Made by a program: the position numbers and the translations under genes. Source: Streptomyces sp. NBC_01454 (GTDB lineage Bacteria; Actinomycetota; Actinomycetes; Streptomycetales; Streptomycetaceae). Taken from it: DNA of 64,000 nucleotides. Under the pieces are notes generated by a model. That model was not told where the DNA came from. It worked only from the letters and a program-made list of their open reading frames with translations, and ran no database searches. Position 1 is the first letter of the stretch. Each line of letters opens with the position of its first letter. Below, one piece after another: positions 9,460 through 18,997 of this stretch. Where the stretch lies: NCBI RefSeq assembly GCF_036227565.1, contig NZ_CP109460.1, positions 7,564,001 to 7,628,000 on the forward strand, written 5' to 3'.

Positions 9460-9819
9460 GACCATGCCCTCTCTTGCACACACCGACCGCGCGGCCGAGT
9501 CACCTCCCACTGTGACACACCGCACAGCGGAGTCCAGGTCCGAGCTGCGCCGGTCACCGGGCGGGACCGGGCGGCTACGACCGGCTCCCGGGGCTGGGGG
9601 AGTGCGGGTCCGGGGAAGCGGGCCGTACGCCCCGGGGGTGGTGGGGTCCGTTCGGTGTATCCGCCCCCTCCTCGCCAGGGAGAGCGTCTGAAATGTACCG
9701 ATCCTCCCGTACTGTCCTGGTGGCCGGTGCCGCCCCCGGGTACCCCCGAGAGCGGCAGGCGGCTCACCGAGCGGCGGGGAGGTTTTGTCCGGGCCGCCCC
9801 GCGACACCCGAGGAACCCT
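9460..9819. other. Divergent promoter region
   Basis: These 360 bases lie between the phosphatase (leftward) and the acetyltransferase (rightward). No conserved ORF, RNA or strong repeat is seen; both promoters must lie here. Confidence 0.5.
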
Positions 9820-10614
9820 GTGATCGAACTCGCCCCGGACCAACTCCCCGCGCTCACCGGCTGGTTCACCGCCGGAGCCCCCGGGACGGCCGCACTGGCC
9901 GAGCACGTGCGGGCCACCGGAACCGGCCGCTGGTGGGCCGACCGCGCCGTCGAGCCCCGCACCGTGGCCGTGACCTGCGCCGGCCATGCGCTGCTCCGCG
10001 GCGACCCGGCCGCCCTGGCCCCCGGTGCCCTCGCGGTCTTCGACGCCCACTACGTGCGGGCGGCCGGCCGCTTCCTGCCGGCGCTGGGCAGCGCCTTCGG
10101 CCGGATCTTGCCGTGGGAGCGGATGCTCTGCGTCCACCAGGTCCCGGCGGTGGCCCCGCGCCCGCCGCACGGCGTGACGGTGCGCAGGCTGGCGCCCGAG
10201 GACGCACCGGCGCTCACCGAGCTCGCCGCGGACGCGGCGTGGATCCATGCCCCCTGGGGCGGCCCGGCCGCGCTCGCCGCCTCCCGGCTCGGCTGGGCGG
10301 CCCGCGACCGGGACGGGATGCTCGCCGTCGCCTGTACCTACGTCCTCGGCACCGCCTACGAGGACATCGCCTGCTTCACCGCCCCCGACCACCGCCGCCG
10401 GGGCCTGGCCCTGGCCTGTGTGACCGCCCTGTGCCGGGACATCGCCGCCCGCGGCCGCACCCCGAGCTGGACCTGCTCCCGCGACCACCGCCCCAGCCGG
10501 CTCCTCGCCTGGACCGCCGGATTCCGGCTGCGCCACGAGTATGTGCACCACTTCACCGGGCAGCCGGCCACGCGCCCGCCCGGCCGCCGGGAAACCCCGC
10601 CCGTGCGGGCCTAA
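9820..10614 (+). CDS. GNAT family N-acetyltransferase
   Basis: The 264-aa protein belongs to the two-lobed GNAT type resembling the GNAT_acetyltran/zwittermicin-resistance family. The N-terminal half is divergent. The C-terminal half (about 115-250) carries the acetyl-CoA loop in the form FTAPDHRRRGLALACVTALCRD, matching R-x-x-G-x-A, and the downstream WTAGFRLRHEY that closes the fold. A GTG start at 9820 is supported by AGGA 6 bases upstream, and the protein homology begins there. Ten bases separate its stop from the CapA-like gene, so the two probably form an operon. The acceptor substrate is unknown. Confidence 0.8.
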   Translation: MIELAPDQLPALTGWFTAGAPGTAALAEHVRATGTGRWWADRAVEPRTVAVTCAGHALLRGDPAALAPGALAVFDAHYVRAAGRFLPALGSAFGRILPWERMLCVHQVPAVAPRPPHGVTVRRLAPEDAPALTELAADAAWIHAPWGGPAALAASRLGWAARDRDGMLAVACTYVLGTAYEDIACFTAPDHRRRGLALACVTALCRDIAARGRTPSWTCSRDHRPSRLLAWTAGFRLRHEYVHHFTGQPATRPPGRRETPPVRA

Positions 10615-10623
10615 CCTGGGGGA

Positions 10624-11736
10624 ATGGGCGGTGACGTGCTCACGCTGTTCCTCTGCGGTGACGTCATGCTCGGCCGCGGTGTCGACCAGATCCTGCCGCA
10701 TCCCGGAGACCCGGAGCTGCGCGAGGGCTACACCCGGGACGCCCGTGACTATGTCGCGCTGGCGGAGGTGGCGAACGGCCCCGTGCCCCGACCGGCCGCC
10801 TTCTCCTGGCCGTGGGGCGAGGCGCTGCGCCTGCTCGACGCGGCGGCGCCCGCCGCCCGGGTGCTCAACCTGGAAACCGGCGTCACCCGGCACTCCGGGT
10901 TCGCCCCCGACAAGGCGATCCACTACCGGATGAACCCGGCGAACCTCCCGTGCCTGGCCGCCGCCCGCCCGGACGTCTGCGTACTCGCCAACAACCACGT
11001 CCTCGACTTCGGCCGCCGCGGCCTGGCGGAGACCCTCGCCACGCTGGCGGAGGCGGGGCTGCGGACGGCCGGCGCCGGCGCGGACGCCGCGGCCGCGAGC
11101 CGCCCGGCGATCGTCCCCGTCGCGGGCGGCCACCGGGTCCTGGTCTTCTCCTTCGGGATGCCCTCCAGCGGCATCCCCGGCAGCTGGGCCGCGACCGGGG
11201 ACCGGTCCGGCGTCGCCTTCGTGGCCGGGCCCTCGCGGGCCGCCGCATCCGGTATCGACGACCGGATACGGCAGCTCAAGCAGCCGGGCGACCTCGTGGT
11301 GGCCTCGGTCCATTGGGGCCCCAACTGGGGCTATCACGTGCCCCGCGACGAGGTCGCCTTCGCACACGCTCTGCTCGACGGCGGGGTGGACGTCGTCCAC
11401 GGGCACTCCTCGCACCACCCCCGGGCCCTGGAGGCCTACCGCGGCAAGCTGGTGATCCACGGCTGCGGCGACCTCATCGACGACTACGAGGGCATCACCG
11501 GCTATGAGCACTACCGGGACGACCTGCGGCTGCTGTACCTCGTCTCGCTGGACGCGGACACCGGCGGGCTCCGCGAACTGCGGATCACCCCGCTGCAGTC
11601 CCGCCGGCTGCGGCTGTGCCCGGCCTCCACGGAGGACTCCCGGTGGCTGCGCGGACTCCTGGACACCATCGGCTCCGGCTTCGCCCCGTGCACCGCCGCC
11701 GGGCCCGGGGCCGCCCTCGTCCTCCGCCCCGGCTAG
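10624..11736 (+). CDS. CapA family (poly-gamma-glutamate synthesis-like) metallophosphatase fold protein
   Basis: The 370-aa protein matches the CapA/PgsA family: FLCGDVMLGRGVD at the start, NLETGVT and the VLANNHVLDFGRRG motif, VHWGPNWGYHVP and VHGHSSHHP. These are the metal-binding positions of the calcineurin-like fold of this family. Unlike surface-anchored CapA it lacks an N-terminal signal or membrane helix, so a cytoplasmic role is likely. Many actinobacterial homologues are of this soluble kind and have no proven function. GGGGGA precedes the ATG. It is probably cotranscribed with the acetyltransferase. Poly-glutamate synthesis genes (CapB/CapC) are absent nearby, so the name should not be read as a function. 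Confidence 0.82.
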   Translation: MGGDVLTLFLCGDVMLGRGVDQILPHPGDPELREGYTRDARDYVALAEVANGPVPRPAAFSWPWGEALRLLDAAAPAARVLNLETGVTRHSGFAPDKAIHYRMNPANLPCLAAARPDVCVLANNHVLDFGRRGLAETLATLAEAGLRTAGAGADAAAASRPAIVPVAGGHRVLVFSFGMPSSGIPGSWAATGDRSGVAFVAGPSRAAASGIDDRIRQLKQPGDLVVASVHWGPNWGYHVPRDEVAFAHALLDGGVDVVHGHSSHHPRALEAYRGKLVIHGCGDLIDDYEGITGYEHYRDDLRLLYLVSLDADTGGLRELRITPLQSRRLRLCPASTEDSRWLRGLLDTIGSGFAPCTAAGPGAALVLRPG

Positions 11737-11752
11737 GAAGCGGCAGCCGCCA

Positions 11753-13456
11753 TCAGGGCAGCAGGGTGTCGAGGAAGGCGTTGGAGAACACCCGCGCCGG
11801 ATCGTAGGAGTTCAGTTTCTCCCGGGCCGTGCGCCAGTCCTCGAACGCGGCCGGCACCGTGCCGCCCACCACGGCGGCGTCCGTCCACGGCCCGCCGTCC
11901 GTGTAGGCCCAGCCCTTGGACCACTCGGGCCGCACCGTCGCATAGGAACCGGTGTAGTTCTGCCAGATCCACTGCTCCAGCTCACGGAAGAAGGGCCCGG
12001 CGCCGGGCGTACCGGGATAGGTGGCGAAGTCGAGCCACACCACGGTGTCCCACTCGGGACGGTCCGGGCGTACCCGTGCCGGCGACAGCAGAGGTCCGTC
12101 GATGGGGTCCGTCCCGGTGATACGCAGCTCGATCGGGCCGTTGACCGGGTAGGAACCGCGGCTCTGGTACGCGGTGAGCAGGCTCTGGTAGCGGGCGTGG
12201 AACTCGTGCACCACCCGCTGCACATTCGCCCGGGACGTCAGCACCGCCCAGCCCGCCTCCACGATCCGCAGCGTCGTCGGCTCGACGTACAGCAGGCTGT
12301 TCTTCGACCAGCCCCAGACGTCCCAGGTGCCGGTGACGATCAGCCCGGATCCCACGATGGACATGGCGAGCTTGGTGAACGCCGGCGTCTTGTCGCCCCC
12401 GCCCGCGGCGATCTGCCCGAGCAGCTTCGACATGTCCTCGGTGACGCGGTTGGCGAAGGTGTAGGCGTAGGGCCCGTCGAGCTGCTTGGCGAACAGCGGC
12501 TTGTCCGGTGCCACGCTCCACACCTTCAGCCACGGCACATCGGTGAACGGGAACCAGATGGCCTCGATGCGGCCGGTGCGGTCCACGTAGGAGCCGAGGG
12601 TGCGCCCGCCGGTGCCGGGTGGCGCGAAGACCGTGGCCACGTTCACGTCGTACCAATTCTGGCAGCGGATACGGGTGTTGGCCGCGGCGGTCATCGTCAC
12701 CTCGGTGACGAAGGCGCGCCCCAGGTGCACGAGGAAGGCGCGGATGTCCGGGTCGCTGCGGGCGAAGGTCTTGAGGACATAGCGGCTGTCCGCCGCGCTC
12801 CACACCACGGCGGTGAGCGAGGTGACCAGAGCGCTCAGCGTGCCGAAGCCGGAGCCCGCGGGCGGATTCTCGGTGGCGGTGGGCACGCCGGTGCCGTGCC
12901 CGCCGATGGCGAGCACCCCGCCGAGGGTGAGATCGCCCGGCGCGGTGGTGGTGGCCAGGCCGAGCCCCGACTCCTCCAGGCGGGCGAGGAGGGTGTCGAG
13001 GGTCGCCCCCGTCTGCGCGGTGACGCTGCCGGGGCTGCCGCCGCGCACACTGACCGCCGTGAGGTGGGTGGTGGTGTCGACAAGGACCGTACGGCTGGTG
13101 TCGGCCCCGGCGGGCAGCACCAGCGGCGACCAGGTGTGGCCCTTGCCGCGGGCCCGGAGCCGGTAGCCGTGCTGATGGGCCCAGTTCGCGAGGGTGACGA
13201 CATCGTCGGGCGTACGGGCCGACGCGGTCCAGACGTTCTCGACCACGATCTCCAGCGACCAGTTGCGGAAGGCCTGCTGGGCGAGCGGAATGCCGGCGGG
13301 AAAGTCGGGCGGAGGGGTGCGGGTGGCCGCGGCGCCGCCCGCGGGAATGCGGTACGCGGGGCGTAATCCCGCGGCCGCCGCGAACCCCGCGGCGGCGGCC
13401 CCGGAAAGGAGCGTACGGCGGGTGAGGGGGTTTCTTCGAGCGCTCTCGTCGGACAT
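11753..13456 (-). CDS. Exported FAD-binding oxidase, covalent cholesterol-oxidase type
   Basis: The 567-aa protein begins with a twin-arginine signal (RRTLLSG near residues 13-19, then an Ala-rich hydrophobic stretch to about 30). A VAO/PCMH-type FAD domain follows (about 70-250), with RARGKGHTWSP around His107, the probable covalent-FAD histidine of the pyrophosphate loop, and GGVLAIGGHGTG near 180-190. The C-terminal region matches the substrate-binding domain of class II cholesterol oxidases (WYDVNVATVF, DRTGRIEAIWFPFTDVPWLKVW). Such enzymes oxidise 3-beta-hydroxysteroids with release of H2O2; other polycyclic alcohols are possible. Leu31 is encoded by TTA (13364-13366), the rare bldA-dependent codon, so expression may be growth-stage dependent. 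No steroid-catabolic neighbours are present. Confidence 0.85.
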   Translation of the reverse strand: MSDESARRNPLTRRTLLSGAAAAGFAAAAGLRPAYRIPAGGAAATRTPPPDFPAGIPLAQQAFRNWSLEIVVENVWTASARTPDDVVTLANWAHQHGYRLRARGKGHTWSPLVLPAGADTSRTVLVDTTTHLTAVSVRGGSPGSVTAQTGATLDTLLARLEESGLGLATTTAPGDLTLGGVLAIGGHGTGVPTATENPPAGSGFGTLSALVTSLTAVVWSAADSRYVLKTFARSDPDIRAFLVHLGRAFVTEVTMTAAANTRIRCQNWYDVNVATVFAPPGTGGRTLGSYVDRTGRIEAIWFPFTDVPWLKVWSVAPDKPLFAKQLDGPYAYTFANRVTEDMSKLLGQIAAGGGDKTPAFTKLAMSIVGSGLIVTGTWDVWGWSKNSLLYVEPTTLRIVEAGWAVLTSRANVQRVVHEFHARYQSLLTAYQSRGSYPVNGPIELRITGTDPIDGPLLSPARVRPDRPEWDTVVWLDFATYPGTPGAGPFFRELEQWIWQNYTGSYATVRPEWSKGWAYTDGGPWTDAAVVGGTVPAAFEDWRTAREKLNSYDPARVFSNAFLDTLLP

Positions 13457-13583
13457 GGCGGTCCTTCCGGCACGCGGCTCGCGGCGTGCCGCCCCGCTGC
13501 ACCGCGTACGCGTCGTAGAGGTGAGAACCGTACGAGCGCCCCGGTGCGGTGGGGGTGTGCCGGAAGGGTAGGGTGACGGGCCG

Positions 13584-14252
13584 TCAGTTGCAATGCCCGT
13601 GCGGTGCCGGGCGGTTGCCGCCCCCTGTGGTGGCGGCGGGCCGCCCCGGGGGCCGCCCGGCGACGGCCACCTGCGCCGGGCGCAGCAGCTGGTCGCCGAC
13701 CCGGTAGCCCTGACGCAGGACCTCGGTGCACAGGGCACGGTCGAGCCGCTCGTCGAGGGTGTAGGTGACGGCTTCGTGGATCCGCGGGTCGAAGGGGGCA
13801 CCCGCCGTGCCCACCGGCTGGAGGCCCAGCGCCGCCAGTTCGGTGTGCAGCGACTCGGCGATGCGCCGGAATCCGCCGGTCACCTCGCCCTGCTCGGTGG
13901 CCTTGGCCAGGGAGTCGAGCACGGGAAGCAGACGGCTCAGCACATTGGCGACGGCGATCTCCCCGACGGCCTGGCGGTCACGGTGGACCCGCTTGCGGTA
14001 GTTGTCGAACTCCGCCTTCAGCCGCTGGAGATCGGCCGTCCGCTCCCGGAGTTCGGCGCGGAGCGCCGCCTCCGGCAGTGCCGGCCGCTCGGCGTCCCGG
14101 TCGCCGCCGGACGGGCGGCCGGACTCCCGCCCGGACGCTTCCTCCCCCTCAACCGTAGGGGGTGGCAGCGGCCCGGGGCTTTCCTCCGGCCCGTGTCCGA
14201 CGAGCGCCAGCGGTGGGTGGCCGAGGCCACGCACATGGGGCGGGCGGTTCAT
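13584..14252 (-). CDS. grpE: GrpE nucleotide exchange factor (accessory copy)
   Basis: The 222-aa protein is GrpE: a charged N-terminal region, a long coiled coil (about 62-100, [28 protein letters not shown]) and the C-terminal beta domain with FDPRIHEAV and [20 protein letters not shown]. GrpE releases ADP from DnaK. Its ATG overlaps the dnaK TGA (ATGA), so translation is coupled. Neither dnaJ nor hspR follows, unlike the standard actinobacterial dnaK-grpE-dnaJ-hspR operon. This suggests a second, specialised chaperone pair rather than the main one. Confidence 0.92.
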   Translation of the reverse strand: MNRPPHVRGLGHPPLALVGHGPEESPGPLPPPTVEGEEASGRESGRPSGGDRDAERPALPEAALRAELRERTADLQRLKAEFDNYRKRVHRDRQAVGEIAVANVLSRLLPVLDSLAKATEQGEVTGGFRRIAESLHTELAALGLQPVGTAGAPFDPRIHEAVTYTLDERLDRALCTEVLRQGYRVGDQLLRPAQVAVAGRPPGRPAATTGGGNRPAPHGHCN

Positions 14253-16144
14253 CGGGTGCCTCCCTCCTGCTTGTCGTCGTCCACGATCTCCGCGTCGACG
14301 ACATCGTCCTGCTCGCCGCCGGCCGCCGGGCCGCCCTCGCCGGAGCCGTCGGCGGCCGGCCCGGAGGCCTGGGACTGCGCCTGGGAGTCGGCGTACATGG
14401 CCTGGCCCAGCTTCTGCGAGACGGCGGCGACCTTCTCGGTGGCCGTACGGATCTCGGCGGTGTTGTCGCCCTCGGCGGACTCGCCCTTGAGCTTCTCCTT
14501 GAGCTCGCCGACGGCCTCCTCGACCTCGGTCTTGATCTCGCCCGGGACCTTCTCCTCGTTGTCCTTGAGGAACTTCTCGGTCTGGTAGACGAGCTGCTCG
14601 GCCTGGTTGCGGGTCTCCGCGGTCTCCCGCCTGCGGCGGTCCTCCTCGGCGTGGTGCTCGGCGTCGCGGACCATCCGGTCGATGTCGTCCTTCGGCAGCG
14701 AGGAGCCGCCGGTGACCGTCATCTTCTGCTCCTTGCCGGTGCCCAGGTCCTTGGCCGTGACGTGCATGATGCCGTTGGCGTCGATGTCGAAGGAGACCTC
14801 GATCTGCGGGACCCCGCGCGGGGCCGGCGGCAGACCGGTCAGCTGGAACATCCCGAGCTTCTTGTTGTACGCCGCGATCTCGCGCTCGCCCTGGTAGACC
14901 TGGATCTGCACGGACGGCTGGTTGTCCTCGGCCGTCGTGAAGATCTCGGAGCGCTTGGTGGGGATCGTGGTGTTGCGCTCCAGCAGTTTGGTCATGATGC
15001 CGCCCTTGGTCTCGATACCGAGGGACAGCGGGGTGACGTCCAGCAGGAGGACGTCCTTGACCTCACCCTTGAGGACACCGGCCTGGAGGCTGGCGCCGAG
15101 GGCGACGACCTCGTCCGGGTTGACGCCCTTGTGCGGGTCCTTGCCGGTCAGCTCCTTGACCAGCTCGGTCACCGCGGGCATCCGCGTCGAGCCGCCGACC
15201 AGGATCACGTGATTGACGTCGGAGACCTCGATCCCGGCGTCCCGCACCGCATTGTGGAACGGCGATTTGCAGCGCTCCAGCAGGTCGGCGGTGAGCTGCT
15301 CGAACTGGGACCGGGTGAGCTTCTCGTCCAGGTGCAGCGGGCCGTCGGCCGAGGCGCTCAGATACGGCAGATTGATCGTGGTCTCGGTCGCCGCGGACAG
15401 CTCGATCTTCGCCTTCTCGGCGGCCTCCCGCAGCCGCTGGGTGGCCATCTTGTCCTTGGACAGGTCGATGCCGTACGCGTTCTTGAACTGCTTGGTCAGG
15501 TGGTCGACGATCCGCTGGTCCCAGTCGTCGCCGCCCAGATGGGTGTCGCCGTTGGTGGCCTTCACCTCGACGACCCCGTCACCGATCTCCAGCAGCGAGA
15601 CGTCGAAGGTGCCGCCACCGAGGTCGAAGACCAGGATGGTCTGGTCGTTCTCCTTGTCGAGTCCGTAGGCCAGCGCGGCGGCGGTCGGCTCGTTGACGAT
15701 CCGCAGCACCTTCAGGCCCGCGATCTCCCCGGCCTCCTTGGTGGCGGTGCGCTGGGCGTCATTGAAGTACGCCGGAACGGTCACGACGGCATCCGTCACG
15801 TCCTCGCCCAGGTACTCCTCGGCATCGCGCTTGAGCTTCTGCAGTACCCGCGCGGAGATCTCCTGTGCGGTGAAGCGCTTGCCGTCGATGTCGCCGTGCT
15901 CAGGGAAGCGCCAGTCGGCCTCGCCCATGTGGCGCTTGACCGAGCGCGCGGTGCGGTCCACGTTGGTCACGGCCTGTCGCTTGGCGACCTCGCCCACCAG
16001 CACATCCCCGCCCTTTGCGAACCCCACCACCGACGGGGTGGTCCGGGCGCCCTCGGCGTTGGTGATGACCGTGGGCTCGCCGCCCTCCAGCACACTGACC
16101 ACCGAGTTCGTCGTACCGAGGTCGATACCCACTGCACGTGCCAT
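14249..16144 (-). CDS. dnaK: Hsp70 chaperone DnaK (accessory copy)
   Basis: This 631-aa protein is a full-length DnaK. It has the ATPase domain (residues 1 to about 365, with [31 protein letters not shown] and [10 protein letters not shown]), the interdomain linker [19 protein letters not shown], the substrate-binding beta domain and the helical lid. It ends in an acidic tail. The ATG at 16144 has AGGAG 9 bases upstream. It is translationally coupled to grpE but not to dnaJ or hspR. No CIRCE sequence and no HAIR-type CTTGAGT/ACTCAAG repeat is visible upstream. Instead an AT-rich patch with a different palindrome lies about 150 bases from the start. Whether it is heat-regulated is unknown. Confidence 0.93.
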   Translation of the reverse strand: MARAVGIDLGTTNSVVSVLEGGEPTVITNAEGARTTPSVVGFAKGGDVLVGEVAKRQAVTNVDRTARSVKRHMGEADWRFPEHGDIDGKRFTAQEISARVLQKLKRDAEEYLGEDVTDAVVTVPAYFNDAQRTATKEAGEIAGLKVLRIVNEPTAAALAYGLDKENDQTILVFDLGGGTFDVSLLEIGDGVVEVKATNGDTHLGGDDWDQRIVDHLTKQFKNAYGIDLSKDKMATQRLREAAEKAKIELSAATETTINLPYLSASADGPLHLDEKLTRSQFEQLTADLLERCKSPFHNAVRDAGIEVSDVNHVILVGGSTRMPAVTELVKELTGKDPHKGVNPDEVVALGASLQAGVLKGEVKDVLLLDVTPLSLGIETKGGIMTKLLERNTTIPTKRSEIFTTAEDNQPSVQIQVYQGEREIAAYNKKLGMFQLTGLPPAPRGVPQIEVSFDIDANGIMHVTAKDLGTGKEQKMTVTGGSSLPKDDIDRMVRDAEHHAEEDRRRRETAETRNQAEQLVYQTEKFLKDNEEKVPGEIKTEVEEAVGELKEKLKGESAEGDNTAEIRTATEKVAAVSQKLGQAMYADSQAQSQASGPAADGSGEGGPAAGGEQDDVVDAEIVDDDKQEGGTR

Positions 16145-16290
16145 GGTCTTCTTCTCCTCGCGTTGCGGCCCACTCCCGGAGCGGCCCGTGATCAGGGGGC
16201 AGCAGAAGGGCGCGGTGCACGGGCTCCGCCGTGGGGCGGGCGCCCGCTCCGCCCGCCACCGGGCGCCGGCGCTGCATGAAGCGTGCCGAT

Positions 16291-16306
16291 ATATCTGTAA
16301 AGATAT
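16291..16306. promoter_or_regulatory. AT-rich palindrome upstream of dnaK
   Basis: ATATCTGTAAAGATAT is a perfect inverted repeat (6-bp arms, 4-base centre) inside an AT-rich island (about 16285-16360) that stands out against the surrounding G+C. It lies about 147 bases upstream of the leftward dnaK start. It is a candidate operator or upstream promoter element; the binding protein is unknown. Confidence 0.45.
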
Positions 16307-16402
16307 TCCCATTCAACGCAAAAGAGACGTATGTGCCAATTTTGGTGTGCTTCCGGCCGCCGTCACTGCGGCCCCGCGCGCGGCCCCCGGGGCGCCGCGG
16401 AC

Positions 16403-16446
16403 CGTCTCGGTGCGCCCGGTGGGACACCACCGGGCGCACCGAGACG
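16403..16446 (-). terminator. Strong hairpin terminator after rppA
   Basis: Two perfect 19-bp arms (16403-16421 and 16428-16446) flank a 6-base loop immediately after the rppA stop at 16453. The stem is G+C-rich with no T run, as is usual in Streptomyces. It isolates rppA from the dnaK promoter. Confidence 0.85.
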
Positions 16447-16452
16447 CCGCGC

Positions 16453-17517
16453 TCACCTGGCCGGCACCGGGGCCGAGGTCCACGTGCCGAGGGCGATCTC
16501 GGCGGTGATGCCGGGCCCGAAGCCCGCCAGCAGACCACGCTGACCGTCGAGCGCCGAGGCCTCGTCGAACATCCGGCCCAGGGCGTCGAGCACCACCGCG
16601 CTGGCGATGTTGCCGTACTCGGTGAGCGTCGCGCGGCTGAACCGGAACGCCTCCGGCGGCACGTCCAGGAAGTGGCACAGGTCGTCCAGAATGCGCGGGC
16701 CGCCCGCATGGACGATGTAGAAGTCCAGGTCGCCCGCGTTCCATTCGTGCTGCTCCGCCACGGCGCGCAGGGCCGGGGCGAGCGGCTTCATGGTGCCGGG
16801 CACGCGCTTGTCCAGCTGGAAGTGGAACCCCGTGGAGCGCACGGCGTAGGAGATCCAGTCCTCGGTGTTCGGGATCAGGTACGAGCCGTTGCGCTCCAGG
16901 CTGACGCCGGTGCCACCGTTGCCCCGCACCACGGCCGCGGCGACCGCGTCCCCGAACAGCCCGTTGGACAACAGCGATCCCACTCCCAGATCCGTGGGCT
17001 GGTAGCACAGCGAGCAGAATTCGCACGCCACGATCAGCACATTCGCGTCCGGGTAGGCCGTGCAGTAGTCGTGCGCCCGGTTGATCGCGGCGCCTCCCGC
17101 GGCACAGCCGAGTTGGGCGATCGGCATCTGCCGGGTCTCCGGACGGAAGCCCAGGGTGTTGATGAGCCATGCGCTCAGCGGCGGCATCATGAAGCCGGTG
17201 CACGACACGTAGACGATCAGGTCGATCTGTTGCGGCTCCAGTTCGGCCTGGTCGAGGGCCGAGCGCACCACGGCGGGGACACGGGCCTTGGCTTCCTGCT
17301 CGTACACCGCGTTGCGGGCGTCGAGACCCGGGTGCTTGAGCACCTTGTCGATCGGCTGGATCAGATGCCGTTTGAGGACACCGGTGTGCTCGATGAGCCG
17401 GAGTACGAGTCTCAGCTGCGAATGATCCTTGTGCAGCCGTTGTGCGAGTTCGAGGGTGTCGTCCTGGGTGATGACGTATTCAGGGACCGCGATTGCAGGT
17501 TTGCACAGAACCGCCAT
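16453..17517 (-). CDS. rppA: Type III polyketide synthase RppA (1,3,6,8-tetrahydroxynaphthalene synthase)
   Basis: The 354-aa protein is a bacterial type III PKS. It condenses five malonyl-CoA into 1,3,6,8-tetrahydroxynaphthalene, which oxidises to flaviolin. The catalytic Cys138 (QLGCAAGG) and the THN-synthase-specific Cys106 (VSCTGF) fall exactly at the numbers known for this family. The His (FYIVHAGGPRI) and Asn (EYGNIASA) of the triad are also present. AAGGAG lies 8 bases before the ATG at 17517. It follows the P450 gene on the same strand after 271 bases, and a 19-bp hairpin ends the unit. With the P450 it should give polymeric naphthoquinone pigment. Confidence 0.94.
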   Translation of the reverse strand: MAVLCKPAIAVPEYVITQDDTLELAQRLHKDHSQLRLVLRLIEHTGVLKRHLIQPIDKVLKHPGLDARNAVYEQEAKARVPAVVRSALDQAELEPQQIDLIVYVSCTGFMMPPLSAWLINTLGFRPETRQMPIAQLGCAAGGAAINRAHDYCTAYPDANVLIVACEFCSLCYQPTDLGVGSLLSNGLFGDAVAAAVVRGNGGTGVSLERNGSYLIPNTEDWISYAVRSTGFHFQLDKRVPGTMKPLAPALRAVAEQHEWNAGDLDFYIVHAGGPRILDDLCHFLDVPPEAFRFSRATLTEYGNIASAVVLDALGRMFDEASALDGQRGLLAGFGPGITAEIALGTWTSAPVPAR

Positions 17518-17788
17518 GGGATGCACTCCTTGCAGACCAGGGACCGCCTTTGCGGAATTCCCTCGCAGAATGCGAGTCGTATTCGGCCGGCGAACCCGCT
17601 GTGGCGCCATGCCCGTATCGAAGGGGCAAGGGAACCGTTGGCGGGCTCACAGGCCCGGGGTTGACGACTTTTGAGGGAATTGGCGGGCCAGTCGAAGAAT
17701 GACCTCTCCCCGTGCAGATGGATCATCTTTCCGACTAGTAACCGTACGCCAGCCGGGTGAGATCTGCATTCCGCTGCGCCGGCCGCCG

Positions 17789-18997
17789 TCACCAGGCGAC
17801 CGGCAACTCCAGTGGATAGCGCCAGATCGAGGTCGTGTTCCAGCGCACTTCCTCGGCCGGCTTTGCCAGGCGCAGCTCGGGGAAGCGCTCCAGCAGGGCC
17901 GTGAGGGCCACTTCGAGCTCCGTGAAGGCGAGCGGGGCGCCCAGGCAGTGATGCCCGCCCCAGCCGAAGGTCATGTGGGACGGCTTGCCGTCACGTTCCA
18001 GATCCAGCTCGTCGGGCCGGTCGAACTTCCGCGGATCCCGGTTGGCCGTCAGATAGGAGACGTGCACGATGTCCCCGGCACGGATCGTCACCCCGCTCAG
18101 TTCCACGTCCTCGGTGGCGACCCGGGGGATGCCGACGCCCTTGCGGAACGGAATGAACCGCAGCATCTCCTCCATGGCCCGCGGCAGCATCTCGGGCCGG
18201 GAGCGCAGCATGGCCAGTTCCGCGGGCCGGGTCAGGAGCGTGTAGGCGAGGTTGCCGATCTCATACGTGGTGGTGTCCTGGCCGGTGATGAGCAGCACCA
18301 TGGCCATGACGGTGAGTTCCTGGTCGCCCAGGATCTCGTCGCCGTCACGCGCGGTGGCCAGCGCGCTGATCAGGTCGTCTCCCGGGTGCTGACGACGCTT
18401 CGCGGTCAGCGTCTTGAAGTAGCCGCGCATATCGGCCTTGGCCCGCACGGCCTTGTCCCGGTTGTCGAGGCTGACGTTCATCATGGTCCGGGCGTGGGCG
18501 CGCAACTGGCCGCGGTCGGCCTCGGGGATGTCCAGCACCTCGCAGATCGTGGTCAGCGGCAGCGGAGAGGCCAGGCTCTCCATCAGGTCCGCCGGCGAGC
18601 CGTGCGTGGTCATCCGGTCCAGCAGCTCGTCCACGACGTGCTGGGCGCGGGTCCGCATGCGCTCCACCTGGCGCGGCGCGAAGGCCTTGGAGACCAGGCT
18701 CCGCAGGCGGCTGCTGGCCGGCGGGTCCATCACGTTGATCGCCTCGTCCTGGACGATCGGCTCCGGCGTCATACGGGGGAAGTCCCGGCCGATGACACCG
18801 CTGCGGCTGAAGCGCCGGTCGGTGGTCACCGTGCGGACGTCCTCGTACCGGGTGACGAGCCACGCCTCGCCCTCGCCGTACGGCAGCCGGATACGGGCCA
18901 CCGGTTCCTCGGTCAGCAGGCGCTTGAGCGTGGGGTCGAATTCAAGGGCCTCGGCATAGTCGAATGGGCAGTTCCAGACCTTGGCGCCGGATTCCAT
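17789..18997 (-). CDS. CYP158-like cytochrome P450 of the RppA pigment pathway
   Basis: The 402-aa protein is a soluble bacterial P450. It has the I-helix LLITGQDTTTYEI, the K-helix EEMLRF with its downstream Arg, and the haem loop FGWGGHHCLGAP with the iron-ligating Cys351. Length and the linkage to rppA match CYP158A enzymes and P-450mel, which couple flaviolin or THN units oxidatively into dimers and melanin-like polymers. GGGAG sits 6 bases before the ATG at 18997, so longer upstream reading was not used. Here the P450 gene is upstream of rppA, with a 271-base gap that may hold a second promoter. Confidence 0.88.
   Translation of the reverse strand: MESGAKVWNCPFDYAEALEFDPTLKRLLTEEPVARIRLPYGEGEAWLVTRYEDVRTVTTDRRFSRSGVIGRDFPRMTPEPIVQDEAINVMDPPASSRLRSLVSKAFAPRQVERMRTRAQHVVDELLDRMTTHGSPADLMESLASPLPLTTICEVLDIPEADRGQLRAHARTMMNVSLDNRDKAVRAKADMRGYFKTLTAKRRQHPGDDLISALATARDGDEILGDQELTVMAMVLLITGQDTTTYEIGNLAYTLLTRPAELAMLRSRPEMLPRAMEEMLRFIPFRKGVGIPRVATEDVELSGVTIRAGDIVHVSYLTANRDPRKFDRPDELDLERDGKPSHMTFGWGGHHCLGAPLAFTELEVALTALLERFPELRLAKPAEEVRWNTTSIWRYPLELPVAW

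Noticed and set aside
9460..11511. Upstream extension of the first phosphatase frame through the acetyltransferase and CapA genes
   Set aside because: The sequence before residue 1 of the PAS domain is low-complexity and antisense to two well-supported genes; a ribosome site supports the start at 9459.
10624..11736. Poly-gamma-glutamate capsule synthesis
   Set aside because: CapB and CapC are absent and the CapA-like protein lacks a membrane anchor.
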